A stretch of 64,000 nucleotides of DNA from assembly GCA_017532355.1 (NCBI GenBank), contig JAFXJK010000058.1, forward strand, positions 47,419 through 111,418, in the 5' to 3' direction. The stretch is from Oscillospiraceae bacterium. GTDB taxonomy: Bacteria; Bacillota_A; Clostridia; Oscillospirales; JAAYXM01. Of this stretch, positions 34,624-42,984 are shown one piece after another (position 1 is the first letter of the stretch; every line of letters begins with the position of its first letter). The notes beneath the pieces were generated by a model, which saw only the letters and a program-made list of their open reading frames with translations, did not search any database and was not told where the DNA came from. The position numbers and the translations under genes were made by a program.

Positions 34624-34894
34624 TCCCGGCCTCCGAAAGACTTTTTGCAAGCGCGTCGTAAACGGCGTCTTCTATGTTGACCGAAAACGCTCTTTCAAGA
34701 GCACGGGTCTTGCGCGCCTTTGCAAGACATTCTTCGCTTCTGCAGATATAAGCGCCTCTGCCGGGCATCTTTCCTGTAAGGTCGAGAGAGATCGCGCCGT
34801 CCTTTGATTTTGTGATACGGACGAGCTCTGCCTTCTCACGCATCTCGCGACACGCAATACACAGGCGCTTCGGAGTTTTCTTGGTCATTGTCAT
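34616..34894 (-). CDS. rnpM: YlxR/RnpM-family protein
   Basis: A 92-residue protein with the YlxR hallmarks: 'RLCIACREM' near the N-terminus and 'RGAYICRSEECLAKARK' mid-way. The family binds RNase P RNA and affects its activity in B. subtilis; that is family knowledge. I chose ATG 34894 as start; ATG 34888 ('MTKKTPKR') is also possible. The frame opens at GTG 34906, too close to the AAGGA site to be likely. It follows nusA by 27 bases. Confidence 0.9.
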   Translation of the reverse strand: MTMTKKTPKRLCIACREMREKAELVRITKSKDGAISLDLTGKMPGRGAYICRSEECLAKARKTRALERAFSVNIEDAVYDALAKSLSEAGNE

Positions 34895-34921
34895 TTTGTA
34901 CGACACCGTCCTTCTGGTGTT

Positions 34922-35977
34922 TTATTCAGCAGAGCTTGCAGGCTTGATATCAATCTTGTATCCTGTGAGCTTTGCTGCGAGGCGAGCGTTCTGGCCGTCC
35001 TTGCCGATTGCAAGGGAGAGCTGGTCATCAGAAACGATAACGCGGCAGGAATGAGCCTCTTCGTCTGCCGTAACATCGATTACGTTTGCCGGAGCAAGAG
35101 CCGCGGCAACAAACTCGCTTATATCGTCGGAGTATTTTACGATGTCAATTTTTTCTCCGCAGATTTCGTCGCATACTGCGGCAACACGGCTGCCGTGAGG
35201 ACCGACGCAAGCGCCGATCGGGTCAACGTTTTCGTCGTTTGAGAAGACTGCAATCTTCGTCCTTGAGCCTGCTTCACGGGCGATAGAGCGGATTTCAACC
35301 GTACCGTCGTGGATTTCGGGAACCTCAATCTCAAAAAGACGGCGGACAAGACCCGGATGAGTTCTTGAAATGATAATCTGCGGTCCGCGGTCGGAGCGCT
35401 TTACTTCGACAACGTAAATCTTGACTCTGTCGCCCTCGCGGAGAACCTCGCCCGGAATCTGCTCTTTTGCGCCGAGGTAGATTTCCGTCTTTTCCTTTGA
35501 ACCCGTGATCTCGATGGAAGCTCCGCCGTTTCTCGGGTCAGTACGGGTGACAAGAGCTGTGAGAAGCTCGTGCTCCTTGGAAGTGAACTGCTGGAAAACA
35601 ACTCCGCGTTCAGCTTCGCGGATGCCCTGGATAATAACCTGCTTTGCAGTCTGTGCAGCGATGCGTCCGAAGTCGCGTGTTTCGACCTTGACGTTTACTA
35701 TATCGCCGACGCCTGCCTTTTTGGAGTACTTCTTTGCATCGTCAAGAGCAATTTCCTCTGCAGGGTTTTCAACTGCTTCAACAACTGTCTTCTTGACGTA
35801 CATACGGATTTCCTTCTTTTCGCAATCAGGCTCAACAAATACGTTGTCAACCTCGCCTGCGTTATCGCGCTTGTATGCCGCGAGAAGCGCCTGAGAAACG
35901 CGCTCGAGCATATAGTCCTGAGGAATTCCTTTCTCAGCCTCCAACTGTGCAATGGCGGCAAAAAATTCTGCATTCAT
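34922..35977 (-). CDS. nusA: Transcription termination/antitermination factor NusA
   Basis: A 351-residue NusA of the short Gram-positive type, without the acidic repeats of Enterobacteria. It shows the N-terminal RNA polymerase-binding domain ('EFFAAIAQLEAEKGIPQDYMLERV'), an S1 domain (about 130-200), and two KH domains with 'GACVGPHGSRV' and 'LAIGKDGQNARLAAKLTGYKIDI'. It modulates pausing, termination and antitermination. It follows rimP by 43 bases and heads the ylxR-ylxQ-infB group. Confidence 0.97.
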   Translation of the reverse strand: MNAEFFAAIAQLEAEKGIPQDYMLERVSQALLAAYKRDNAGEVDNVFVEPDCEKKEIRMYVKKTVVEAVENPAEEIALDDAKKYSKKAGVGDIVNVKVETRDFGRIAAQTAKQVIIQGIREAERGVVFQQFTSKEHELLTALVTRTDPRNGGASIEITGSKEKTEIYLGAKEQIPGEVLREGDRVKIYVVEVKRSDRGPQIIISRTHPGLVRRLFEIEVPEIHDGTVEIRSIAREAGSRTKIAVFSNDENVDPIGACVGPHGSRVAAVCDEICGEKIDIVKYSDDISEFVAAALAPANVIDVTADEEAHSCRVIVSDDQLSLAIGKDGQNARLAAKLTGYKIDIKPASSAE

Positions 35978-36020
35978 TTTTTAATCGTCCCCTTTTCTTA
36001 TCATTTATATTATTTATTAT

Positions 36021-36476
36021 TTAAAATTCTACACGCAATCGTACCGATGCAATTTCTTTCTTTTCAAAAACCGTTTCTTCACCGCTCTGCGAGAGCGTAA
36101 CGTTTCCGTTATCGTAGCCGCAAAGGGTTCCGAAGAATTCCTTCTTTCCCATCTTCGGGGAGAAGGTTTTAAGAGTAACGGATGCGCCCATATACTTTTC
36201 AAAGTCAGACGGGCGGTAAAGCCTGCGCTCGAGTCCTGCGCTTGAAACCTCGAAGATATAGGATGTGTCAATCGGGTCAGCGTCATCGAGAATCTTGTCG
36301 AATGCACGTGAGAAGCTCTCACAGTCGTCAATGGAAACGCCGCCTTCACGGTCAATATAGACGCGAAGGTAATGTTCTCCGCCTTCCTTTACAAACTCAA
36401 CGTCCCAGATTTCGAGACCGAGCTTTTCGGCAACGGGCGAGGCGAGAGAGGTAATTGTTTCTGTAATCTTGTTCAA
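36021..36476 (-). CDS. rimP: Ribosome maturation factor RimP
   Basis: A 151-residue RimP with 'VAEKLGLEIWDVEFVKEGGEHYLRVYID' (read in two parts, residues 16-43), 'GVSIDDCESFSRAFDKILDD' and 'YIFEVSSAGLERRLYRPSDFEKY'. It assists 30S assembly. It is the first gene of the nusA-infB operon and is preceded by a strong promoter and an approximately 65-base leader with a perfect 9-bp hairpin. Its ATG follows AAGGGG. Confidence 0.96.
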   Translation of the reverse strand: MNKITETITSLASPVAEKLGLEIWDVEFVKEGGEHYLRVYIDREGGVSIDDCESFSRAFDKILDDADPIDTSYIFEVSSAGLERRLYRPSDFEKYMGASVTLKTFSPKMGKKEFFGTLCGYDNGNVTLSQSGEETVFEKKEIASVRLRVEF

Positions 36477-36499
36477 AAAAACACCCCTTACAAGTAATA

Positions 36500-36527
36500 C
36501 GAGAGTGGACGACCTCGCCCACTCTCG
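36500..36527 (-). other. Hairpin in the rimP leader
   Basis: A perfect 9-bp stem (CGAGAGTGG with CCACTCTCG) and a 10-base loop lie in the untranslated leader of the nusA-infB operon, 24 bases before the rimP start. No T run follows it, so it is not a standard terminator. Confidence 0.5.
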
Positions 36528-36552
36528 AACCTACTTTCTTACTATATGTTAC

Positions 36553-36581
36553 AGTATAACACATATATACACGTTTTGCAA
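36553..36581 (-). promoter_or_regulatory. Sigma-A promoter for the rimP-nusA-infB operon
   Basis: TTGCAA (36581-36576), 17 bases, TATACT (36558-36553) on the minus strand, about 75 bases before rimP. Confidence 0.8.
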
Positions 36582-36601
36582 GTGTTTTTTGCCATTTTAA
36601 A

Positions 36602-38098
36602 TTACTCTCTTCTGAAATCGATTGAATCGATGTCGATACATTCTGCCTTTTTGTCGCTTTTTGCATACTCTTCGGCAAGCTCAAATGCGCGGTCAAGCTG
36701 TGTATCCTCAAGAACATACTTCTGCTCGAGAGCGTGTGTCTCTTCGTCTATCTTTTCAATAAGCTCCCAAGAGCAGGTAGAGGTGACCTTCGGGAGATTA
36801 TGATCGCGGCAGAACATATTGAGAGCAAAGACGGTTCTGTTATCCCAGTTGTCATCAGGCTCGCCGTAGAAGTAACCGAGAAGGGAAAGTCTCTGTTCAA
36901 TCGCCTTTACGTTCGCTGTTTTTATCTTGCTTGCAATTTTCTTGTTTTCAAGCGGAACGAGACGGGGGAGCTTATACGGTGTGATTTTGTTGTCAACTTC
37001 ATAATCGGGGATAATGCCAATACCGTCATAGCTTCCGCTGACAGGGAGCTTAAGGTCAAGAACGGTTACGACTGCCTCGTCGCCCGTGCTTGTCTCAATG
37101 TGGCGCTGACCCATGCCTTTACCTGTGGAAGTCTTTCCTACGACGACGCCGTAGCCAAGGTCCTTGAGTGAACCTGCGAGAAGCTCTGCAGCGCTTGCCG
37201 TGTTCTCGTTTATGAGAATGACAAACTTGTTGACTTCAAAGCCATAGCCCGCTGTCTGGAACACTTTGAGACTAAGCGGCTTTGCCTGCCAGGTCATAAG
37301 ATAGGGAACGTCCTTTTTGGGAACGATGTTGTCCATCATATTTATGAAGCAATCCATCGAGCCGCCGAGGTTGTCGCGAAGGTCAAATATAACGGTCGTA
37401 ACGCCACCGTCTCTGAATTTTCGGTACGCTTCGATAAACTCGATAAAAGTGTTGATTCCGTCAAATCGCTTAATCTGCATATAGCCGATTTTGTCCTCGG
37501 TGATGTAATAATCAATATCTGCGAGTTCGACTACTGCGCGAGTGACGTTGAAGGTGAGAGATTCCTCGCCTCTCTGCACTTTTATTTTGACGAGTGTGCC
37601 TGCCTTTCCTCTGACAGCCATGCCTGCCTCTGCAGGCTCGAAGCCGCGAACGTCAATACCGTCAACCGAGAGGAATTTATCGCCTGCTTTAAGACCTGCC
37701 TTTGCAGCAGGGCCGCCGTTTGTCACGCTCTTGATGGTGAGGAGCCCCGATTCTTCATCAGCAACAATCGTAACGCCTATGCCGACGAGAACGTTGTTGT
37801 TGCCGTAGGACTGCTCATACTTCTGCGGAGCCATATAGTGAGAGTAGCGGTCGTGTCGCTCATAGACTCTGTTCATAAACTCGTAGAAGAAGTCAGGGTC
37901 CTCTTCGAAGAAGGAGACGAGAGTGTCGCGTATGTAATCCTCTCCCTCGATATCAAAAAGAATGTTTGAATTGTAAATCGAGAGAGCCTCGTCATACTTC
38001 TTGCCGTAGTCAACCTCCTCTGCCGCAAAAGCGAATACAGAAAGAGAAAGAACGAGTGCAAGAGCGAGCGCAATGATTTTCAAGGGTTTTCTTTTCAT
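36602..38098 (-). CDS. S41-family protease with signal peptide and C-terminal peptidoglycan-binding-like domain
   Basis: A 498-residue secreted protease. A signal peptide ('LKIIALALALVLSLSVFAFA') is followed by a PDZ domain (about 105-190), and the S41 core has 'VIFDLRDNLGGSMD', the Ser in 'NTASAAELL' and the Lys in 'TSTGKGMGQ'. After it comes a segment resembling the peptidoglycan-binding type 1 fold ('LSLLGYFYGEPDDNWDNRTVFALNMF', about 405-430). The wall-binding part would hold the protease in the cell wall, distinguishing it from the membrane-anchored one at 23484-24701. It lies 18 bases after a DUF1934 gene. Confidence 0.92.
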   Translation of the reverse strand: MKRKPLKIIALALALVLSLSVFAFAAEEVDYGKKYDEALSIYNSNILFDIEGEDYIRDTLVSFFEEDPDFFYEFMNRVYERHDRYSHYMAPQKYEQSYGNNNVLVGIGVTIVADEESGLLTIKSVTNGGPAAKAGLKAGDKFLSVDGIDVRGFEPAEAGMAVRGKAGTLVKIKVQRGEESLTFNVTRAVVELADIDYYITEDKIGYMQIKRFDGINTFIEFIEAYRKFRDGGVTTVIFDLRDNLGGSMDCFINMMDNIVPKKDVPYLMTWQAKPLSLKVFQTAGYGFEVNKFVILINENTASAAELLAGSLKDLGYGVVVGKTSTGKGMGQRHIETSTGDEAVVTVLDLKLPVSGSYDGIGIIPDYEVDNKITPYKLPRLVPLENKKIASKIKTANVKAIEQRLSLLGYFYGEPDDNWDNRTVFALNMFCRDHNLPKVTSTCSWELIEKIDEETHALEQKYVLEDTQLDRAFELAEEYAKSDKKAECIDIDSIDFRRE

Positions 38099-38115
38099 TT
38101 TCTTATCCTCCGTGT

Positions 38116-38550
38116 TCAGTTTGAAGTTTCTGCCGCGCGGATATCCATGCAGAGAGCACTTTCTCCTGCAACGGCGTTGTTTATTTCCATAGAATAGTCA
38201 ATCTTCATCCGTCCGCCGAGGTCGGAGAGAGATTTGTCTATGCTTTTTGTGCTTATTCCGACGGTGAGTGCGCCAAATCCCATATCATAATATGAAATGT
38301 GCTTTTGGCCCTCTTCAAAAATCATGTGTGTCTCAAGGTCGCCGAAGCGGATAACGGTAACTTTGTTTTTTTCAACCTTAACCGTTGTAGTGGTGTTGCC
38401 GAGCCCCGTAAGCTCGCTTTCCTTATATGAAATATAGTAATTGCCGTTTTTTTCGTAGAATCTTCCGCTTGTGACGAGCTCAACGCTGTCGTCACCCGTA
38501 TCCTCAAAGCTCTGAAGACCCTTAATTGTTATGATAACGTCCTTTTTCAT
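38116..38550 (-). CDS. DUF1934 (YwiB-like) calycin-fold protein
   Basis: A 144-residue protein that I start at ATG 38550 ('MKKDVIITIKGLQ'), with AAGGAG eight bases upstream. The frame is open to 38787 but that part overlaps murI and is a shadow. The pattern of alternating beta strands ('GRFYEKNGNYYISYKESELTG', 'TTTTVKVEKNKVTVIRFGDL') fits DUF1934 proteins with a lipocalin-like barrel. Function unknown. It lies between murI and an S41 protease, in a cell-envelope group. Confidence 0.85.
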   Translation of the reverse strand: MKKDVIITIKGLQSFEDTGDDSVELVTSGRFYEKNGNYYISYKESELTGLGNTTTTVKVEKNKVTVIRFGDLETHMIFEEGQKHISYYDMGFGALTVGISTKSIDKSLSDLGGRMKIDYSMEINNAVAGESALCMDIRAAETSN

Positions 38551-38560
38551 TATTTGCTCC

Positions 38561-39361
38561 TTATTTGCCAATCTGAATCTTTGCGACATCGCCGCGCATC
38601 TCTCCGCCGAGAAAGAGCGAGCCGAGCTCGTGAAAGCCCTCCGCATCGTCCGAGACGAAGAATTTATAGTTGCCGCCGTGTTCGTTCTTTTTAATACTGT
38701 TATCCTGTTTGAGAAGACGTGCTGCCTCAAGACCGGGGTTTGTGAGAGTGACTCCGTCACCCATAAAACGGGCGAGAGCCGCCTCAATTATGGGGTAGTG
38801 CGTGCAGCCCATAATAAGCGTATCAACTCCGTTTTCCTTAAGCTCGGAGAGATAGTCGGAAACAACCGTCATAACGACAACGTCGTCGGGAGAGGTTCTG
38901 CCGTTTTCAACGAGCGGAACAAAAAGAGGACACGCACGGGCAAAAATCTCCGCATCCGGACGGATCTTTAAGATTTCGCGCTCGTACGAGCGGCTCTTTA
39001 TCGTGGCAGATGTGCCGATGATGCCGATTTTTCCGTTTCGGGTTGCAACCGCTGCCGCACTTGCAGCAGGCTTGACAACGCCGAAGAGCGGTATGTCGTA
39101 ATCGTCCTTTATTTTCGGGAGCGCAACGGAGCTTACCGTTCCGCACGCCATGAGAATCGCCTTTATGTCAAATGAGCGGAGAAAGTCAACATCCTCTTTC
39201 GCATAGCGAAGGATTGTATCTTCCGAACGCGTACCGTAGGGGACACGTGCGGTGTCGCCGAAATAGACAATGTCCTCATCGGGGAGAAGACGCATTATTT
39301 CGGAAACGGCTGTGAGTCCGCCAAGTCCTGAGTCAAAAACGCCGATGGGCCTTTTGTCCAT
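38561..39361 (-). CDS. murI: Glutamate racemase
   Basis: A 266-residue MurI, which makes D-glutamate for peptidoglycan. The two catalytic cysteine regions are present, 'ACGTVSSVALP' (about Cys74) and 'MGCTHYPIIE' (about Cys185), along with the start 'IGVFDSGLGGLTAV' (Asp10, Ser11). It follows ddl by 29 bases on the same strand, so two envelope-precursor enzymes are co-transcribed. Confidence 0.97.
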   Translation of the reverse strand: MDKRPIGVFDSGLGGLTAVSEIMRLLPDEDIVYFGDTARVPYGTRSEDTILRYAKEDVDFLRSFDIKAILMACGTVSSVALPKIKDDYDIPLFGVVKPAASAAAVATRNGKIGIIGTSATIKSRSYEREILKIRPDAEIFARACPLFVPLVENGRTSPDDVVVMTVVSDYLSELKENGVDTLIMGCTHYPIIEAALARFMGDGVTLTNPGLEAARLLKQDNSIKKNEHGGNYKFFVSDDAEGFHELGSLFLGGEMRGDVAKIQIGK

Positions 39362-39390
39362 AGCTTAGGTCAATCCTTTCTGCCGGAATG

Positions 39391-40443
39391 TTACTTCTCG
39401 AGTGCGCAGGTAATAATTCTGTCAAGAAGGGCTGAAAACTCAATGCCGCAAGCCGCAAAGAGCTTTGCATACATACTGATGCTCGTGAAACCGGGGATGG
39501 TGTTGATTTCGTTGAAGATAATCTCACCCGTCTCCTTGTGGATAAAGAAGTCAACTCTCGAAAGCCCACGACAGGAAAGCGCGCGGTAAATCTTCTCCGC
39601 ATACGCGCGGATTTTGTCCGAAACCTCAGGGGAGAGGTCTGCAGGAATAACGGTTTTGGAAGCACTGTTTAAGTACTTTGACTCGTAAGAATACGTCTCT
39701 GTTGCCGAGAGAACCTCACCGCAGACGGAAATCGAAACATCGTTGTTTCCGAGCGCCGCCGTTTCAATCTCGCGCGCAGGGATGAATTCCTCAACGAGGG
39801 CTTTTCCGCCGTAACGGAGGGCGTCTGTGAGTGCAGAGAGAAGCTCTTTTCTGTCCTCTGCCTTTGCGGCACCGACGGAAGAGCCTGTGCCTGCAGGCTT
39901 TACAAATACGGGGTATGAGAATTTAGCCTCAATTTCAGCGACGGTCTTCTTTTCGTCAAAGCTGTAGGATGTGACGGTTACCCAGTCTGCCTGGCGGACG
40001 CCCGTAGTTGCGGCAACGAGCTTCGTGAGAGATTTGTCCATCGAAACCGCGCTTGCGGCACAGCCCGGACCTACACAGGGAATACCTGCGAGCTCGCACG
40101 CACCCTGAAGCCTGCCGTCTTCGGCATTTTCTCCGTGCATAACGGGGAAGATAACGTCAACAGGGACAGTTTCTCCCGTTTCGAAAACATAAAGTCCGCC
40201 GCTCTTTCTGCTGAGTGAGAGGGTGCACTCCTTCGCACTGCCGTCAAGCCATGCATCCTTCTCTATTTTCGAAACGTCAAATTCGGGGAGATAATACCAG
40301 ACGCCGTCGCGCGTAATACCGACGACGGTGAGGTCGTACTTTTCGCGGTCGAGTCCCGAGAGAACGCTCGCTACCGAGCGCAGAGAAATTTCATATTCAC
40401 TTGAAGCACCGCCGAAGAGGACGGCAAGACGAGTTTTGCTCAT
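39391..40443 (-). CDS. ddl: D-alanine-D-alanine ligase
   Basis: A 350-residue ATP-grasp ligase that makes the D-Ala-D-Ala end of peptidoglycan precursors. It shows 'VLFGGASSEYEISLRS' at the start, 'FPVMHGENAEDGRLQGACELAGIPCVG' (read in two parts), 'FVKPAGTGSSVGAAKA', 'VEEFIPAREIETAALG' and the C-terminal 'FNEINTIPGFTSISMY'. In Ddl enzymes a Tyr in the omega loop favours alanine; I cannot tell the acceptor from reading alone. It is the first gene of ddl-murI-DUF1934-S41. Confidence 0.95.
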   Translation of the reverse strand: MSKTRLAVLFGGASSEYEISLRSVASVLSGLDREKYDLTVVGITRDGVWYYLPEFDVSKIEKDAWLDGSAKECTLSLSRKSGGLYVFETGETVPVDVIFPVMHGENAEDGRLQGACELAGIPCVGPGCAASAVSMDKSLTKLVAATTGVRQADWVTVTSYSFDEKKTVAEIEAKFSYPVFVKPAGTGSSVGAAKAEDRKELLSALTDALRYGGKALVEEFIPAREIETAALGNNDVSISVCGEVLSATETYSYESKYLNSASKTVIPADLSPEVSDKIRAYAEKIYRALSCRGLSRVDFFIHKETGEIIFNEINTIPGFTSISMYAKLFAACGIEFSALLDRIITCALEK

Positions 40444-40510
40444 AAAAACAGCTCCGTTTCGTTTTGTGGTAAAAGACTATAAATTATATGAAGTAACGTC
40501 GGGGAAAATG

Positions 40511-41170
40511 TCATAAAATAACGTAGGCAAAAATAGAAATGAAATGACATACGCTACCGCCGAGCGCGAAGAAGTGGAAGACGGAGTGCATATACTTTTT
40601 CTTTTTGCCGACTCCGTATAGCACCGCGCCGATTGTGTAGAGAACACCGCCTGCGAGGAGAAGCCATATTCCGACCGGTGAAACCGTCGCGATGAGGGTT
40701 TTTACCGAGAAGATAACCGCCCAGCCGGTCGCGATGTAAAGAATCATCGAAAGCTTGCGGAATTTGCGGACGTTGATGGCATTAAAAACAATTCCGCAGA
40801 TTGCCGCCGCCCAGACAACGCCGAAAACGGTAAACCCGACAGGTCCGCGCATTGAAACGAGCGTGTAGGGGGTGTATGTGCCTGCAATCAGGAAGTATAT
40901 CGTGCAGTGGTCAAGTGTTCTGAAAACGGCTTTTGCACGGTTGATTCCGAGGGCGTGGTAGAGTGTGGAAATTGTGTAGAGCAAAATCATAGATGCGCCG
41001 TAGACAGAACTGCTCACGACCTTCCACGCATCACCGCTTTTTGCGGAAAAAACAACACACAAAACAAGTGCAACAACGCCGAATGCGGCGCCCAGCCCGT
41101 GTGAAATTGAATTTACAAGCTCCTCACCGAGGGTATATTTCGGCAAACCGAGTTTTTCTCTTTTGTCCAT
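40511..41170 (-). CDS. Hemolysin III (PAQR)-family membrane protein
   Basis: A 219-residue seven-helix membrane protein of the YqfA/hemolysin III family. The start 'LGEELVNSISHGLGAAFGV' and 'STLYHALGINRAKAVFRTLDHCTIYFLIAGTYTP' (read in two parts) carry the conserved His/Asp residues that bind zinc in PAQR proteins; a final His lies near 'HSVFHFFALGGSVCHF'. I chose ATG 41170, with GGAG nine bases upstream; ATG 41185 precedes it but overlaps that site. Function in bacteria is uncertain. It has its own promoter and faces away from the T-box leader. Confidence 0.93.
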   Translation of the reverse strand: MDKREKLGLPKYTLGEELVNSISHGLGAAFGVVALVLCVVFSAKSGDAWKVVSSSVYGASMILLYTISTLYHALGINRAKAVFRTLDHCTIYFLIAGTYTPYTLVSMRGPVGFTVFGVVWAAAICGIVFNAINVRKFRKLSMILYIATGWAVIFSVKTLIATVSPVGIWLLLAGGVLYTIGAVLYGVGKKKKYMHSVFHFFALGGSVCHFISIFAYVIL

Positions 41171-41199
41171 AAAGCATATCTCCATATATCGTCTATTTT

Positions 41200-41228
41200 A
41201 TCATATCACTTTTCGCGTGAAATTACAA
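41200..41228 (-). promoter_or_regulatory. Sigma-A promoter for the hemolysin III gene
   Basis: TTGTAA (41228-41223), 17 bases, TATGAT (41205-41200) on the minus strand. It is divergent from the T-box promoter 29 bases away. Confidence 0.72.
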
Positions 41229-41256
41229 TGCGTTTTATTGACAATTTAAAAAATAC

Positions 41257-41285
41257 TTGACACGTTTTTGGGGTAGTGATATAAT
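41257..41285 (+). promoter_or_regulatory. Consensus sigma-A promoter for the Trp T-box operon
   Basis: TTGACA (41257-41262), a 17-base spacer and TATAAT (41280-41285), a full consensus match. Start of transcription is expected near 41292. Confidence 0.9.
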
Positions 41286-41291
41286 GATTCC

Positions 41292-41561
41292 AAACCGTTG
41301 AGGAAGAGTAAGTAGGGTTTGCCCCTTTTCCCAAAGAGAGCCGCAGGTGCTGTGATTGCGGCGGAAAATGCAAAGCTGAATGGGCTTCCGAGGGCGAGCA
41401 GAAAGAGGAAACTTCAGTATGTGAGACGGAGTGTGGCTCTCCGTAATCAAAGGTCTGCATATGTCAGTATGCGTAAAGAGGGTGCGTTTGCACCAAGCCG
41501 GGTGGCACCGCAGGATATGCTTTAATCCTGTCCCAGCAAAAACACTGGGGCAGGTTTTTTT
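41292..41561 (+). promoter_or_regulatory. T-box riboswitch leader, probably tryptophan-specific
   Basis: The 300-base leader before trpB2 is a T-box. The T-box sequence GCCGGGTGGCACCGC (41497-41511) is unmistakable. It is followed by a terminator stem (41527-41536 with 41545-41554) and a run of seven T residues. The proposed specifier codon is TGG (Trp) at 41381-41383, in a GAATGGGC context on the 3' side of stem I. The presence of a downstream tryptophan synthase gene agrees. When uncharged tRNA-Trp pairs with the leader, the antiterminator forms and transcription continues. Confidence 0.92.
41527..41561 (+). terminator. T-box terminator hairpin
   Basis: CCTGTCCCAG (41527-41536) pairs with CTGGGGCAGG (41545-41554, one G-U pair), then seven T residues. 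Its 5' arm can instead join the antiterminator with the T-box. Confidence 0.9.
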
Positions 41562-41588
41562 GTCCCTTTTTGAAAGGAGAGTAAAATT

Positions 41589-42962
41589 ATGGCACAGAGC
41601 AAGATCCCTTACAAAATTTACCTTGAAGAATCGGAGATGCCGAAATATTGGTACAACCTTCGCGCAGAGATGACAAAGAAGCCTGCACCGCTTCTTAACC
41701 CAGTTACTCACAAGCCCTCGACGGCCCAGGAGCTTGAGGCGGTTTTCTGCAAGGAGCTTGTGCGTCAGGAGCTTGACGATACCACGGTAAACATCGAAAT
41801 CCCCGGGAAGATCCGCGATTTCTATAAGATGTACCGTCCGTCTCCGCTTATCCGCGCATATTGCCTTGAGGAGAAGCTCGAGACTCCTGCAAAGATTTAC
41901 TATAAGTTTGAGGGCAACAACACGAGCGGAAGCCACAAGCTCAACTCCGCTATTGCTCAGGCGTATTACGCAAAGGAGCAGGGACTGCGCGGCGTAACAA
42001 CCGAGACGGGTGCAGGCCAGTGGGGTACTGCGCTTTCAATGGCGTGCTCATACTTCGACCTTGACTGTAAAGTATATATGGTAAAGTGCTCATACGAGCA
42101 GAAGCCCTTCCGCCGCGAGGTTATGCGCACCTACGGCGCATCGGTCACCCCGTCTCCGTCGATGGAGACCGAGGTCGGCAAGAGAATTTTAGCTGAGCAC
42201 CCCGGTACAACGGGAAGCCTCGGCTGTGCAATAAGCGAGGCGGTCGAGGCGGCAGGAAACCTCGAGGGTTACCGCTACGTTCTCGGAAGCGTGCTCAACC
42301 AGGTTATGCTTCACCAGTCAATTATCGGTCTTGAAGCAAAGACGGCGCTTGACAAATACGGCGAGAAGGCAGATATAATCATCGGCTGTGCCGGCGGCGG
42401 CTCAAACCTCGGCGGTCTCATCGCACCGTTCATGGGCGAGAAGATTCGCGGTGAGCGTGACTATCAGTTCATAGCAGTTGAGCCGCAGTCCTGCCCGAGT
42501 CTTTCACGCGGCGCATACGTCTATGACTACTGCGATACGGGCAAGGTCTGTCCGCTTTCAAAGATGTACACACTCGGCAGCGGTTTCATCCCTGCGGCTA
42601 CTCACGCAGGCGGACTCCGCTATCACGGTATGAATTCAACCCTCTCCGAGCTCTACGATCAGGGCCTTATGGAGACACGCACCGCTTCGCAGACGGAGAT
42701 TTTTGCGGCAGCAGAGACTTTTGCAAGGGTAGAGGGAATCCTCCCTGCGCCTGAGAGCTCGCACGCAATCAAGGTTGCGCTCGACGAAGCGCTTAAGTGC
42801 AAGGAGACAGGCGAGGAGAAGACAATCGTCTTCGGCCTTACGGGCACGGGATATTTTGATATGTATGCATACGAGAAGTTCCACAATGGCGACCTCGGCA
42901 CATACATTCCGACGGATGAAGAGATTGCAAAGAGCCTTGAAAAGCTCCCGAAGATAGACTAA
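41589..42962 (+). CDS. Tryptophan synthase beta chain, TrpB2 type
   Basis: A 457-residue PLP enzyme of the TrpB2 branch, longer than TrpB1 (about 400). The TrpB2-type N-terminal part ('MPKYWYNLRAEM') leads to the PLP lysine Lys117 in 'NNTSGSHKLNSA' and the phosphate loop 'GCAGGGSNLGG' near 254-264. TrpB2 condenses indole with serine (or phosphoserine in some archaea) and does not depend on TrpA in the usual way. No trpA or other trp gene is nearby. The gene follows a Trp T-box directly, so it is expressed when tryptophan is short, most simply to salvage indole. Confidence 0.93.
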   Translation: MAQSKIPYKIYLEESEMPKYWYNLRAEMTKKPAPLLNPVTHKPSTAQELEAVFCKELVRQELDDTTVNIEIPGKIRDFYKMYRPSPLIRAYCLEEKLETPAKIYYKFEGNNTSGSHKLNSAIAQAYYAKEQGLRGVTTETGAGQWGTALSMACSYFDLDCKVYMVKCSYEQKPFRREVMRTYGASVTPSPSMETEVGKRILAEHPGTTGSLGCAISEAVEAAGNLEGYRYVLGSVLNQVMLHQSIIGLEAKTALDKYGEKADIIIGCAGGGSNLGGLIAPFMGEKIRGERDYQFIAVEPQSCPSLSRGAYVYDYCDTGKVCPLSKMYTLGSGFIPAATHAGGLRYHGMNSTLSELYDQGLMETRTASQTEIFAAAETFARVEGILPAPESSHAIKVALDEALKCKETGEEKTIVFGLTGTGYFDMYAYEKFHNGDLGTYIPTDEEIAKSLEKLPKID

Positions 42963-42984
42963 AGAAGCGAAAGGAGACCCGACA

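Noticed and set aside
38551..38787. N-terminal extension of the DUF1934 gene
   Set aside because: It overlaps murI in another frame and reads as low-quality sequence. ATG 38550 has a strong ribosome site.
41238..41243. Second TTGACA before the T-box operon
   Set aside because: There is no -10 box at 16-18 bases downstream. The TTGACA at 41257 fits perfectly instead.
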